Source: RUG14223 sp051881075
GTDB taxonomy: Bacteria > Bacillota > Clostridia > Oscillospirales > Acutalibacteraceae
DNA: 31,701 nucleotides
NCBI GenBank assembly: GCA_051881075.1
Contig: JBJEPE010000091.1
Location: 1 to 31,701 of the forward strand
Direction of reading: 5' to 3'
The notes beneath the pieces were generated by a model. It saw only the letters and a list, made by a program, of their open reading frames with translations, made no database searches and was not told where the DNA came from. This document shows, piece after piece, positions 7,997 through 14,981 of the stretch. The translations under genes were made by a program, and so were the position numbers. Every line of letters starts with the position of its first letter. Within the stretch, counting starts at the first letter, position 1.

Positions 7997-8749
7997 TTAC
8001 TGCTCCTTTGCAGCCTTTCCGTAATCAACTATCTTCTTATACTCATCATGGGTAAGGCTTCTCCACTTACCCGGTTGCAACATTCCAAGCTTGATTTGAC
8101 CTATCTCGGTACGCTTTAACCGTGCAACCTCCAGATTAAGCTGCTCGCACATCTTTCTTATCTGTCTGTTTCTGCCCTCGTGCAGAACTATCTCCAGGAC
8201 TACTCTGCCCTCTTGCTTTTGAATTACACGTACCTCACACGGTGCGGTTTTTCTACCGTCTATTTCCATGCCGGCACACATTTTAGTTATCTGTTCCTCT
8301 GTTATAGAAGGTCTGACAGTAACTCTGTAAACCTTGTAGATATGTCTGGCCGGGTGCATAACCAAATTAGCAAATTCTCCGTCATTTGTCATTAAAAGCA
8401 GACCCTCAGAGTCCCTGTCAAGCCTTCCAACAGGATATACACGTGCGGGTATATCTGATACAAGCTCCGCAACGCACTTTCTGCCCATTTCATCGCTCAT
8501 AGTAGTAACAAAGCCTCTTGGCTTATTGAGCATGATATAATAATGAGCATTACTCGAAACCGCCAATTTCTTACCACGAACATAAATCTTATCTTTTGAC
8601 GGATCTACCTTATCACCGATTTTTGCAACGGTACCGTTTACCTTGATAAGTCCATCTGCTATCATTTGTTCCGATTTTCTTCTTGAAGCAACTCCCATAT
8701 CAGCAAGTAACTTCTGTAGTCTGATTTTGTTATCCTTTTTATTATTCAA
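7997..8749 (-). CDS. rluB: RluB-type 23S rRNA pseudouridine synthase
   Basis: A 250-residue protein with an N-terminal S4 RNA-binding domain (residues about 9-55; RLQKLLADMGVASRRKSEQM) and an RsuA/RluB/RluE catalytic domain. Catalytic Asp111 lies in PVGRLDRDSEGLLLMTNDG; the family blocks MLNKPRGFVTT and LHEGRNRQIRKMCEQL are intact. It isomerises uridine in the peptidyl-transferase region of 23S rRNA. The start is a TTG at 8749, with GGGAG upstream; the next methionine (residue 18) would cut into the S4 domain. Its position near scpAB and a D,D-carboxypeptidase matches the Bacillus/Clostridium neighbourhood. Confidence 0.92.
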   Translation of the reverse strand: MNNKKDNKIRLQKLLADMGVASRRKSEQMIADGLIKVNGTVAKIGDKVDPSKDKIYVRGKKLAVSSNAHYYIMLNKPRGFVTTMSDEMGRKCVAELVSDIPARVYPVGRLDRDSEGLLLMTNDGEFANLVMHPARHIYKVYRVTVRPSITEEQITKMCAGMEIDGRKTAPCEVRVIQKQEGRVVLEIVLHEGRNRQIRKMCEQLNLEVARLKRTEIGQIKLGMLQPGKWRSLTHDEYKKIVDYGKAAKEQ

Positions 8750-8839
8750 AATATTTTCTCCCGACTTTCATATTACTTAAAAAAGCGTAAACTTAATAGA
8801 CCAACGAAATCCCCGATTTTCTTTCGTCGATTGCTTTTT

Positions 8840-8912
8840 CTGTAAAACAAACAAAAAAGGAAAGTTTTTTCTGAAATCAAAGCTCGATTTCAGATGATCC
8901 GTTGCTTTACAG
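8840..8912. other. Nested inverted repeats upstream of rluB
   Basis: An inner perfect 8-bp inverted repeat (8871-8878 with 8886-8893, 7-nt loop) is enclosed by an outer near-perfect 11-bp pair (8840-8850 with 8902-8912, one mismatch). A third hairpin-like element (AAATC, CCC, GATTT) is at about 8807-8820. On the minus strand these would form a structured leader 90-160 nt before the rluB start. I recognise no known riboswitch class. Confidence 0.4.
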
Positions 8913-8927
8913 CCAATATAAACACGG

Positions 8928-8937
8928 TTCACGCAAA
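8928..8937 (+). repeat. TTCACGCAAA copy 1
   Basis: First of three exact 10-mers in this spacer; it lies inside the AACACG/CGTGTT hairpin (8921-8943). Confidence 0.35.
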
Positions 8938-9016
8938 CGTGTTGTTTTTAAACAAGCTAAATGTACAAATATAAGCAAATTGTGTTCTTATTCCCTGCAC
9001 TAATGCAAATCATAAT

Positions 9017-9026
9017 TTCACGCAAA
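9017..9026 (+). repeat. TTCACGCAAA copy 2
   Basis: Second exact copy, 89 bp after the first, just downstream of the imperfect TGCACTAATGCA dyad at 8996-9007. Confidence 0.35.
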
Positions 9027-9271
9027 ATCATCAATAAGCAAAGGCAGAATTAACATTAATAAAGGTATAAATACATACTGGCTCACGCTAGCCGGTACAA
9101 ATTCACTCTCTATTATAACAAGAATAATCACACTTTGAATTTTTCGCCCCACAGATCCGACACATACAAAAGGTTACATAAAAACAAATGAACTGAAAAA
9201 ACTAGTCATAAAAAGACTATTTTCTTAACCATCACTACCGATAAAATCAATCATCAATGTTGGCAATAAAT

Positions 9272-9281
9272 TTCACGCAAA
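9272..9281 (+). repeat. TTCACGCAAA copy 3
   Basis: Third exact copy, 255 bp after the second. A fourth version differing at the last base (TTCACGCAAG) is in the spacer at 11413-11422. Confidence 0.35.
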
Positions 9282-9629
9282 TCTATTACCTGATACTATA
9301 GATGATATCAATCATCACGATAAATCATAATTTTTTATAACCTGAGCAAAGCAATATCCTCCCATTAAATACACGTCAACAAATGTAACATCTGAACTGA
9401 TTATAGAAAATCAGTTTACACAAAGACAAATTAATGAAAGAATAGCGTACTTTAACAAGCATCAGTCAAAATTAATATAAAAAAGTAATCCAATATTACC
9501 TTAAGCATCTGCGATAACGCTTAAAATCAAAAAATTACATTCTTATATTCATTTTTATAATTGATGCCTAACTTTGTAGTAAATGACGTATCTGCAAAAT
9601 ACAAGTACATTTAAACAGATTTGATTTTT

Positions 9630-10766
9630 CTAAAAAATACTACTTATGAAATCAACCAACTTTTGAAAAAAGCTTTTTTTGACCTCGACGTACTTTACCG
9701 ATGTTTCCGCAACAAGATAGTTTTCCGCAATAATGTCACCGTTATACTTATATGTAATAACGCCGATCCTATCGCCGGCCGTTACAGGCGCATAAACAAA
9801 ATCGGCAAGCATGACCTTACGCTCTATCATATTGATATCACTTTTTTTAACAATGGCTTGAGAGCTATTCTCGGCAACTGCAAATATGTTATCGGTTTCT
9901 CCACCCACTATATTTACTGAAAAGCTTTCTGAAAAATCATCAAGTTCAACAGACTGCATCATCGGAAAACCATACTCATACATATTGATATGATCATTCC
10001 AATCATCAGGGGCATTAAGTGTAACGGCAACAAGCGTAACACCGTCTTTTTTAGCGCACGATACCAAGCATCGACCGGCACTTTCGGTAAAACCGGTTTT
10101 GCCGCCGACACAATATTCATACAACCTTAAAAGCTTATTATGATTAGTATAGGTACACACCTTTCCTTCAGGCTTAATAAAAGTAACGCTCTCTGATTTT
10201 TTGGATGTAAGTTCCGCAAAGTCTACATTCTTCATTGCATAACTCATTAGCAATGCCATATCATAAGCGGTAGAATAATGATTATCATCATCAAGCCCGG
10301 ACGGTGTAACAAAGGAGGAATTTTTCATTCCGATTTCTTTCGCCTTAGCGTTCATTATCTTTGCAAAATCAGAGAAATTATTGGCAAGTGAAAGCGCAAC
10401 CGCATTTGCAGCATCATTGCCGGATACAGTCATCATACCTGTAGCAAGATCCTTAAGGGTAAGGATCTCTCCCTCTTTCAGATACATTGACGAACCCTCA
10501 GCGTACATATCCTTAGTTACTTTTACCTGTTTGTTGCCATACTGTGCAGCCTCTAAAGCAATTATGGAAGTTAAAATCTTAGTGGTACTTGCCATAGCGT
10601 GCTTCATATCAGAGTTCTTTTCATACAAGACTTCACCGTTATCGGCACACATAAGCACCGCACATTCCGCAGATACCGATATTCCTACTGCCTTTGCTTG
10701 CGTAATATCAAGCGAAGCAATAAAAAATATCGCAGTATAAATCATTAGAAAAAGCTTTTTCTTCAA
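9630..10766 (-). CDS. D-alanyl-D-alanine carboxypeptidase, peptidase S11 (DacB/DacF type)
   Basis: A 378-residue exported penicillin-binding protein that trims the terminal D-Ala of peptidoglycan stem peptides. A signal peptide covers about residues 1-26 (KKKLFLMIYTAIFFIASL, cut near QAKA). All three active-site motifs are intact: Ser60-Thr-Thr-Lys63 (SxxK), Ser115-Gly-Asn117 (SxN) and Lys223-Thr-Gly225. A beta-rich C-terminal domain and a hydrophobic/aromatic tail (FFQKLVDFISSIF) suit membrane association. The start is TTG at 10766 with GAGAGGG upstream. The neighbourhood (scpA, scpB, GerW-like) matches the sporulation-associated dacB/dacF paralogues; that role is inferred from context. Confidence 0.93.
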   Translation of the reverse strand: MKKKLFLMIYTAIFFIASLDITQAKAVGISVSAECAVLMCADNGEVLYEKNSDMKHAMASTTKILTSIIALEAAQYGNKQVKVTKDMYAEGSSMYLKEGEILTLKDLATGMMTVSGNDAANAVALSLANNFSDFAKIMNAKAKEIGMKNSSFVTPSGLDDDNHYSTAYDMALLMSYAMKNVDFAELTSKKSESVTFIKPEGKVCTYTNHNKLLRLYEYCVGGKTGFTESAGRCLVSCAKKDGVTLVAVTLNAPDDWNDHINMYEYGFPMMQSVELDDFSESFSVNIVGGETDNIFAVAENSSQAIVKKSDINMIERKVMLADFVYAPVTAGDRIGVITYKYNGDIIAENYLVAETSVKYVEVKKSFFQKLVDFISSIF

Positions 10767-10782
10767 GATAACACCCTCTCAT

Positions 10783-10813
10783 ATACAATTAAACAATTAG
10801 CATTTAATTGTAT
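10783..10813. repeat. Perfect 11-bp inverted repeat before the carboxypeptidase start
   Basis: ATACAATTAAA (10783-10793) and TTTAATTGTAT (10803-10813) with a 9-nt loop. It lies in the 91-bp gap after the GerW-like gene and ends about 17 nt before the TTG start, adjoining its ribosome site. No T-run follows, so it is not a standard terminator; an operator or mRNA-stabilising hairpin is possible. Confidence 0.5.
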
Positions 10814-10857
10814 GCTGAAAGAATGTGCTGATATTCAATTTTATTTCAATACCGAAA

Positions 10858-11271
10858 TTATTCGGCAGTCGCTTCTGTTATTTCAGAGCTTTTTTCCGGT
10901 TTATTCTTTTTGAAAAGCTCGCTGGCCTTATCAAAAATCTCAGGAATCATACCAACAACTCTGTCGGTAGGGTTATCGTACTGATTAATACTCAGCAATT
11001 TAACCTCACCCTTACTGATAGTAAGAAAAGCAAGCGGATTAATGGTTATTGCTGCACCACTACCACCGCCGAAAAGCTCTTTACCCTCAACCTTTTTAGT
11101 AGGGAACTCTGAGCCGCCGGAAGCAAATCCGTAAGTAACCTTAGATATTGGTATAATAACAGTACCGTCAGGAGCAGTTATCATATCACCGATAATGGTA
11201 TTTACATCTACCATGCTCTTGATTTTGTCTAATGTTACATCCATAAGACCTTCTAATGGGCGTTCACTCAT
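10858..11271 (-). CDS. GerW / YtfJ family sporulation protein
   Basis: A 137-residue protein with the family pattern: an N-terminal helix (residues 8-28, LEGLMDVTLDKIKSMVDVNT), the strand-rich TVIIPISKVTYGFASGGSEF block, a glycine-rich FGGGSGAAITINPLAFL segment, and KLLSI. Bacillus YtfJ/GerW is a forespore protein needed for normal spore germination. The C-terminal tail (KKNKPEKSSEITEATAE) is charged and probably disordered. It lies between the DUF2953 gene and the carboxypeptidase, a neighbourhood common in spore-forming Clostridia. Biochemical function is unknown. Confidence 0.88.
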   Translation of the reverse strand: MSERPLEGLMDVTLDKIKSMVDVNTIIGDMITAPDGTVIIPISKVTYGFASGGSEFPTKKVEGKELFGGGSGAAITINPLAFLTISKGEVKLLSINQYDNPTDRVVGMIPEIFDKASELFKKNKPEKSSEITEATAE

Positions 11272-11316
11272 AAAATCAACCCTTTCTGATAAATAATAAA
11301 TTCGGCATACTGTCCC

Positions 11317-11332
11317 CTTGCATTAATGCAAG
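11317..11332. repeat. 16-bp perfect palindrome CTTGCATTAATGCAAG
   Basis: A complete 16-bp palindrome 45 bp upstream of the GerW-like start. A degenerate relative (CTGCACTAATGCAAATCA) occurs at about 8994-9011 in the other gene-free spacer, with similar C-rich left and TCA right flanks. It could be an operator. Confidence 0.4.
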
Positions 11333-11381
11333 TCAATACATACACATTTAAGCGGTTACTGTACATCCGCTTGATGTCAGC

Positions 11382-11433
11382 TTATCATTATGTGCGGCAA
11401 GTTTAGCACATCTTCACGCAAGATAAGTGATAA
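11382..11433. other. Nested hairpin in the DUF2953-GerW spacer
   Basis: TTATCA (11382-11387) pairs with TGATAA (11428-11433), enclosing TGTGC (11391-11395) with GCACA (11406-11410). It is followed by a 6-bp AATGTG/CACATT stem at 11437-11453 overlapping the DUF2953 stop. It may serve as a processing or weak termination structure between the two genes. Confidence 0.35.
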
Positions 11434-11451
11434 TCAAATGTGTTTGTCACA

Positions 11452-12075
11452 TTATGCCTGACTATCGGCACTTGCCTTTGCCATAGTCCTTATATATCCA
11501 AACAGCATACGCAATGCGAACGCCGTTACGAATATCAAACGAATTTTTAAGTAAGCAAAGCAATCAATTTTCGTTTGTTTTGCATCAAAATCCGGCCTGA
11601 CCGATACATCGTACTTCTTAGTATTAAGCCTTGATATCAATGCCGCAGAAACGGGATATATCGCTGCACAGGCTCTACCGTAATTTATGGCTGTATCAGC
11701 CGCATTATCTGAAGCAATTACAACGGATATCCTTAAATCTTTAACTATCAAACGATTTAATAACTTTTTTGAAGCATTTAAAGTAGTATTTGCCAATGAT
11801 TTTAAAATATTTATCAAACCTGATAAACCTTTTTCTTCTTTTATTTGTTGCCAAGATGATTTTTTAGGCTCTTTTTTAGGTTTATCAGAGGTACTTTTCT
11901 TCTTTGATTTCTTCTTTTTCGGCTTTTGATCCTCCGATTTAGTAGCATCGTAAGTTATAAAGTATTTTATCTTTACACTTAATTCTCCATCATATTTTAT
12001 GAGGATCTTTACATTGCAAAGCAACAATATAACTAAAAGCAAAAGTATTCCGAGAATTATATACAATGCAGTCAC
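11452..12075 (-). CDS. DUF2953 domain-containing membrane protein
   Basis: A 207-residue protein with an N-terminal membrane helix (residues about 3-22, ALYIILGILLLLVILLLC), a strand segment, a highly basic linker (about 50-75, runs of KK and PKK), and the DUF2953 core (about 105-205) with KLLNRLIVKDLRISVVIAS, the helical INYGRACAAIYPVSAALI, and a C-terminal hydrophobic stretch. This family is found in spore-formers next to GerW/YtfJ, as here; function is unknown, but co-occurrence suggests a spore or envelope role. It starts with GTG, supported by GGAGG at 12084-12088. Confidence 0.82.
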   Translation of the reverse strand: MTALYIILGILLLLVILLLCNVKILIKYDGELSVKIKYFITYDATKSEDQKPKKKKSKKKSTSDKPKKEPKKSSWQQIKEEKGLSGLINILKSLANTTLNASKKLLNRLIVKDLRISVVIASDNAADTAINYGRACAAIYPVSAALISRLNTKKYDVSVRPDFDAKQTKIDCFAYLKIRLIFVTAFALRMLFGYIRTMAKASADSQA

Positions 12076-12119
12076 GCAAATTTCCTCCGTTCCTGAGTGC
12101 TTTTGCCATAGACTATAAG

Positions 12120-12875
12120 TTATTCATATTCATCAAATGAGCTTTCATCTTCTTCAGAGTTATCATCGAAACGCTCATATATTGTTTCATCTACTTCGTC
12201 AAATTCTTCATCGTACTCTTCATAATAAGAATCATTACTTATTACATCTTCAATATCTGCCGCCGTAGTTGCAACATCCTGTGCAATAGATTCATCAGCA
12301 ACGGTTTCAATATCTGTATCCTCTGCATTCTGCTTGTCCTGCGTATCTTCCTGCTCGTCAGGTTCTTTATCCTGAACAGGCGGCAATTCCAATGTAGAAG
12401 TAATGCCGAAGCAACGCAGAAAATTCTCGGTCGTACCGTATAAGAGCGGTCTACCGGGAAGCTCCAGCCTGCCTCTCTCTTCTATAAGTCCCTTATTAGC
12501 TAAACTTGAAATAACACCGGTGCAGTCAACACCTCTTACCTGCTCTATGAACGCCTTGGTAACGGGTTCGTTATAGGCTATTATCGCCAATACCTCCATG
12601 GCGGCCTGCGATAACGGTGCATTTTTTCTCATATTCATAATCTTTATGATATACTGTGCGTGCTCTTCTCGTGAACACATTTGATAGCTATCGTTAAGCT
12701 TGACTACTTTTATTCCTGAATGTGCCGCATTAAAATCGGTAACAAATTCCGCAAGCCAATCTTCACACTGCTTTTTTTCGATTTGAAGTGCTTCAGCTAT
12801 CTTGTCCGAATCCACAGGAGAGCCACACGCAAAAAGCACGGCTTCAACTATTGCTCTGAATTCTTTGTTCTCCAT
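12120..12875 (-). CDS. scpB: Segregation and condensation protein B
   Basis: A 251-residue protein with the ScpB winged-helix pair at residues 1-165: FRAIVEAVLFACGSPV at the N-terminus, then PLSQAAMEVLAIIAYNEPVTKAFIEQVRGVDC and LIEERGRLELPGRPLLYGTT. ScpB dimers bind ScpA and SMC to form the chromosome condensin. The last ~80 residues form a long, very acidic tail (many D/E, ending SSFDEYE), longer than most ScpB proteins, probably disordered. The gene overlaps scpA by 28 bp, so the two are translationally coupled. Confidence 0.95.
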   Translation of the reverse strand: MENKEFRAIVEAVLFACGSPVDSDKIAEALQIEKKQCEDWLAEFVTDFNAAHSGIKVVKLNDSYQMCSREEHAQYIIKIMNMRKNAPLSQAAMEVLAIIAYNEPVTKAFIEQVRGVDCTGVISSLANKGLIEERGRLELPGRPLLYGTTENFLRCFGITSTLELPPVQDKEPDEQEDTQDKQNAEDTDIETVADESIAQDVATTAADIEDVISNDSYYEEYDEEFDEVDETIYERFDDNSEEDESSFDEYE

Positions 12876-13582
12876 TTTCTGTTGACCTCGCTTAGTTTTA
12901 CTGTTGCCTCATCTCCGTCACCGTCAATGAGTATCCTTTTACCCTTAACAAGCTCCAATACCGCCAAAAAGGTCGCAACAAGCTCAGATTTTTCACGGCT
13001 GGATTCAAACAAAGAGCCATAAGATACGCCAGAACTCTTCCATAATCGACGTAAAACGTGTATTATTCTGGAATTTACGGAAACCATGTGCCTTGCAACT
13101 ATTCCGGAAAACGCCTGCGCCGGCGGCGGGAGCTTCCGCTTGCCCCTGCCTACCGCTGAAAGATAGGCATCATACATCAGCATTTTAGAATGATGGCGAG
13201 TATATGTAGAGTCCACCTCAAACTCCTCAGGCTCACGGACAAAGCTGTCAAATGATATCATCTCGGACATAAGCGCCGCAATTCGCTTGCATTCCTGATA
13301 TTCAAGAAGCTGACCGGAAAGCTCTTTTTTGAGTTCTTCTGTTTCCTCATATTTTGGTAAAAGCGATACCGTCTTTATGTAAACAAGCCTTGCTGCCATT
13401 TCAAGAAATTCACTTTCAATGTCCATATCCTGCGCCTGCATAGCGGCGATATGTGCCAAGTACTGTTCCAACAGTGACGATATCTCAATATCATAAATGT
13501 TAAGTTTATTCTTTGAAATAAGGTATAATAGTAGATCAAGAGGTCCCTCAAACACCGGCAATTTATAAGATATTTTTTCCAT
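12848..13582 (-). CDS. scpA: Segregation and condensation protein A (kleisin)
   Basis: A 244-residue kleisin subunit of SMC-ScpAB. The N-terminal motif YKLPVFEGPLDLLLYLISKN (residues 5-24) is the ScpA hallmark for binding the SMC neck; FLEMAARLVYIKTVSLLP and the C-terminal winged helix (LVATFLAVLELVKGKRI) follow. The start is set at MEKISYK rather than an upstream in-frame codon, because it matches the family and begins 2 bp after the M50 protease stop. It overlaps scpB by 28 bp. Confidence 0.95.
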   Translation of the reverse strand: MEKISYKLPVFEGPLDLLLYLISKNKLNIYDIEISSLLEQYLAHIAAMQAQDMDIESEFLEMAARLVYIKTVSLLPKYEETEELKKELSGQLLEYQECKRIAALMSEMISFDSFVREPEEFEVDSTYTRHHSKMLMYDAYLSAVGRGKRKLPPPAQAFSGIVARHMVSVNSRIIHVLRRLWKSSGVSYGSLFESSREKSELVATFLAVLELVKGKRILIDGDGDEATVKLSEVNRKWRTKNSEQ

Positions 13583-13584
13583 AC

Positions 13585-14244
13585 TCAAGCACCAAAAGGT
13601 AATGATGTCAGCCAAACAACAAAGTTAAGTGCCGAATTCTGTATCAAAGTAAGGGGTACATCCAAGATACCGGTAAATAAAAGAACAACTAATACCATAT
13701 AACAAACCTGCTCATTTCTGTACAGCTTATAAACCAAATGATCAGGTAAAAACCTCATAAGTATCTTTGAGCCGTCAAGCGGAGGAATCGGAATAAGGTT
13801 AAATACTGCAAGAAAAACATTCACCCTTATATAGAATGATGCAAATATCATTCCATAGATCCATTCAAGCTTAAAAAATATATTAAGTAATATTCCACCG
13901 AACAAAGCAGCGATAAAGTTTGACGCAGGACCTGCAAGTGCGGTAAGCGCCATATCTCTTTTTGGTTTTTTAAAGTACAAAGCATTTACCGGTACAGGCT
14001 TAGCCCAACCAAATCCAACTAAAAAAAGTGAAAGCGCACCAAAGGGGTCTATATGCGCCAGCGGGTTCAACGTCAAACGACCGCTGTATTTTGCGGTATT
14101 ATCACCAAGCTTATAGGCAACATATCCGTGTGCAAGCTCATGTAATGGTAAAACTAAAACTATCGTCACTAAAATTGCGCATGTATATAACAATAAATCA
14201 ACGAAAGATGTTGACTGTGAAAACAACATTGATATAACTCCCAT
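13585..14244 (-). CDS. Site-2-protease-family M50 metallopeptidase
   Basis: A 219-residue multi-pass membrane protease. The zinc motif HELAH is at residues 35-39 inside the second membrane segment, and the second metal site is the NLIPIPPLDGSKIL stretch (Asn149, Asp157). GRLTLNPLAHIDPFG and ALAGPASNF are also conserved in this short YwhC-like S2P group, which lacks a PDZ domain. It is predicted to cut substrates within the membrane; none can be named. The ATG has an AGGAGG site, and this is the first gene of the M50-scpA-scpB run, a common arrangement in Firmicutes. Confidence 0.92.
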   Translation of the reverse strand: MGVISMLFSQSTSFVDLLLYTCAILVTIVLVLPLHELAHGYVAYKLGDNTAKYSGRLTLNPLAHIDPFGALSLFLVGFGWAKPVPVNALYFKKPKRDMALTALAGPASNFIAALFGGILLNIFFKLEWIYGMIFASFYIRVNVFLAVFNLIPIPPLDGSKILMRFLPDHLVYKLYRNEQVCYMVLVVLLFTGILDVPLTLIQNSALNFVVWLTSLPFGA

Positions 14245-14280
14245 TGCAGTTCCTCCTAATACTTTTATATAATTGTTATA

Positions 14281-14309
14281 AGTATACTACATTTTTGAGC
14301 AAAATACAA
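14281..14309 (-). promoter_or_regulatory. Probable promoter of the M50-scpA-scpB operon
   Basis: On the minus strand TTGTAT, 17-bp spacer, TATACT, about 35 nt upstream of the M50 start. The 14245-14555 spacer holds this and the opposite rpmB promoter, and otherwise only AT-rich sequence. Confidence 0.55.
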
Positions 14310-14484
14310 TAGTTTAAACACAAAAATAGTAAAACTGCTTAAATACTGACTGCTGATAAAACCAAGCGATGCGATAAAACCGGCAAAATTGCTATACATT
14401 ACATAATGAACAACTGAAGATTAGTATTTTTTATATCAAACTGCAAAAAAATAGTCCAAAATTTAAAAGAATTTAAAAAAACAC

Positions 14485-14513
14485 TTGCAATTATGCTTAA
14501 AATCTGTTAAAAT
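14485..14513 (+). promoter_or_regulatory. Probable rpmB promoter
   Basis: TTGCAA, 17-bp spacer, TAAAAT, giving a leader of about 35 nt before the ATG. Confidence 0.6.
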
Positions 14514-14555
14514 ACTCATGTTGCAATTATGAGGTAATAAAGGAGGTGCAGACAC

Positions 14556-14744
14556 ATGGCAAAGTGTGATATTTGTGGTAAGGAAGTAAAATTCGGTATT
14601 AGAGTTTCTCACTCACACAGACGTTCAAACAGAACTTGGAAGCCAAACGTACAGCGTGTAAAGGCTATCGTAGACGGTTCTCCGAAGCGTATTTACGCCT
14701 GCACCCGTTGCTTACGTTCAGGTAAAGTAACGCGCGCAGTGTGA
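14556..14744 (+). CDS. rpmB: 50S ribosomal protein L28
   Basis: A 62-residue basic protein starting MAKCDICGKEVKFG, with the L28 signature SHSHRRSNRTWKPNVQ and ending RSGKVTRAV. Four cysteines (Cys4, Cys7, Cys49, Cys52) make the zinc-ribbon (C+) version of L28. A strong AGGAGGTG site precedes the ATG. It is monocistronic between its own promoter and a terminator, as is usual for rpmB in Firmicutes. Confidence 0.97.
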   Translation: MAKCDICGKEVKFGIRVSHSHRRSNRTWKPNVQRVKAIVDGSPKRIYACTRCLRSGKVTRAV

Positions 14745-14773
14745 TGTACTCTAACAACACAATATTGAACCTG

Positions 14774-14806
14774 AAGGAACCTGATTGCAAGAGGTTCCTT
14801 TTCGTT
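14774..14806 (+). terminator. rpmB terminator
   Basis: A 9-bp stem AAGGAACCT/AGGTTCCTT (14774-14782 with 14792-14800), 9-nt loop, followed by T residues. Confidence 0.85.
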
Positions 14807-14897
14807 TGCAACAAATACTTTGATGAGAGCGATTTTCTCTTTTTCGGATGATGCAACATTAAATGAAAATCAGAAAATTAAAATTCATCAATTCACC

Positions 14898-14936
14898 AAA
14901 AAGCACCGTAACAGACATTTTGTTACGATGCTTTTA
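14898..14936 (-). terminator. Terminator of the exonuclease-Nudix gene
   Basis: Long stem 14898-14912 with 14922-14935 (one mismatch) 45 bp past the stop codon, followed on the minus strand by a T-run (complement of the A-run at 14898-14902). The T-run on the other side makes it potentially bidirectional. Confidence 0.75.
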
Positions 14937-14981
14937 ATTTACTCAATAAATATAGAATTTCATATCTTTGAAAATCGTTTT

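Larger units (their letters stand above)
8750..9629. other. 880-bp gene-free stretch
   Basis: No open frame on either strand with plausible start, ribosome site and codon use. It contains the nested inverted repeats at 8840-8912, a hairpin with a T-rich tail on the plus strand (8921-8943), and three exact copies of TTCACGCAAA. No tRNA-like, tmRNA, SRP, RNase P or 6S signature was recognised. It separates rluB from the D,D-carboxypeptidase gene. Confidence 0.5.

Noticed and set aside
12848..13615. scpA starting 11 codons earlier
   Set aside because: It would overlap the M50 gene, and the extra residues are not part of the ScpA N-terminus.
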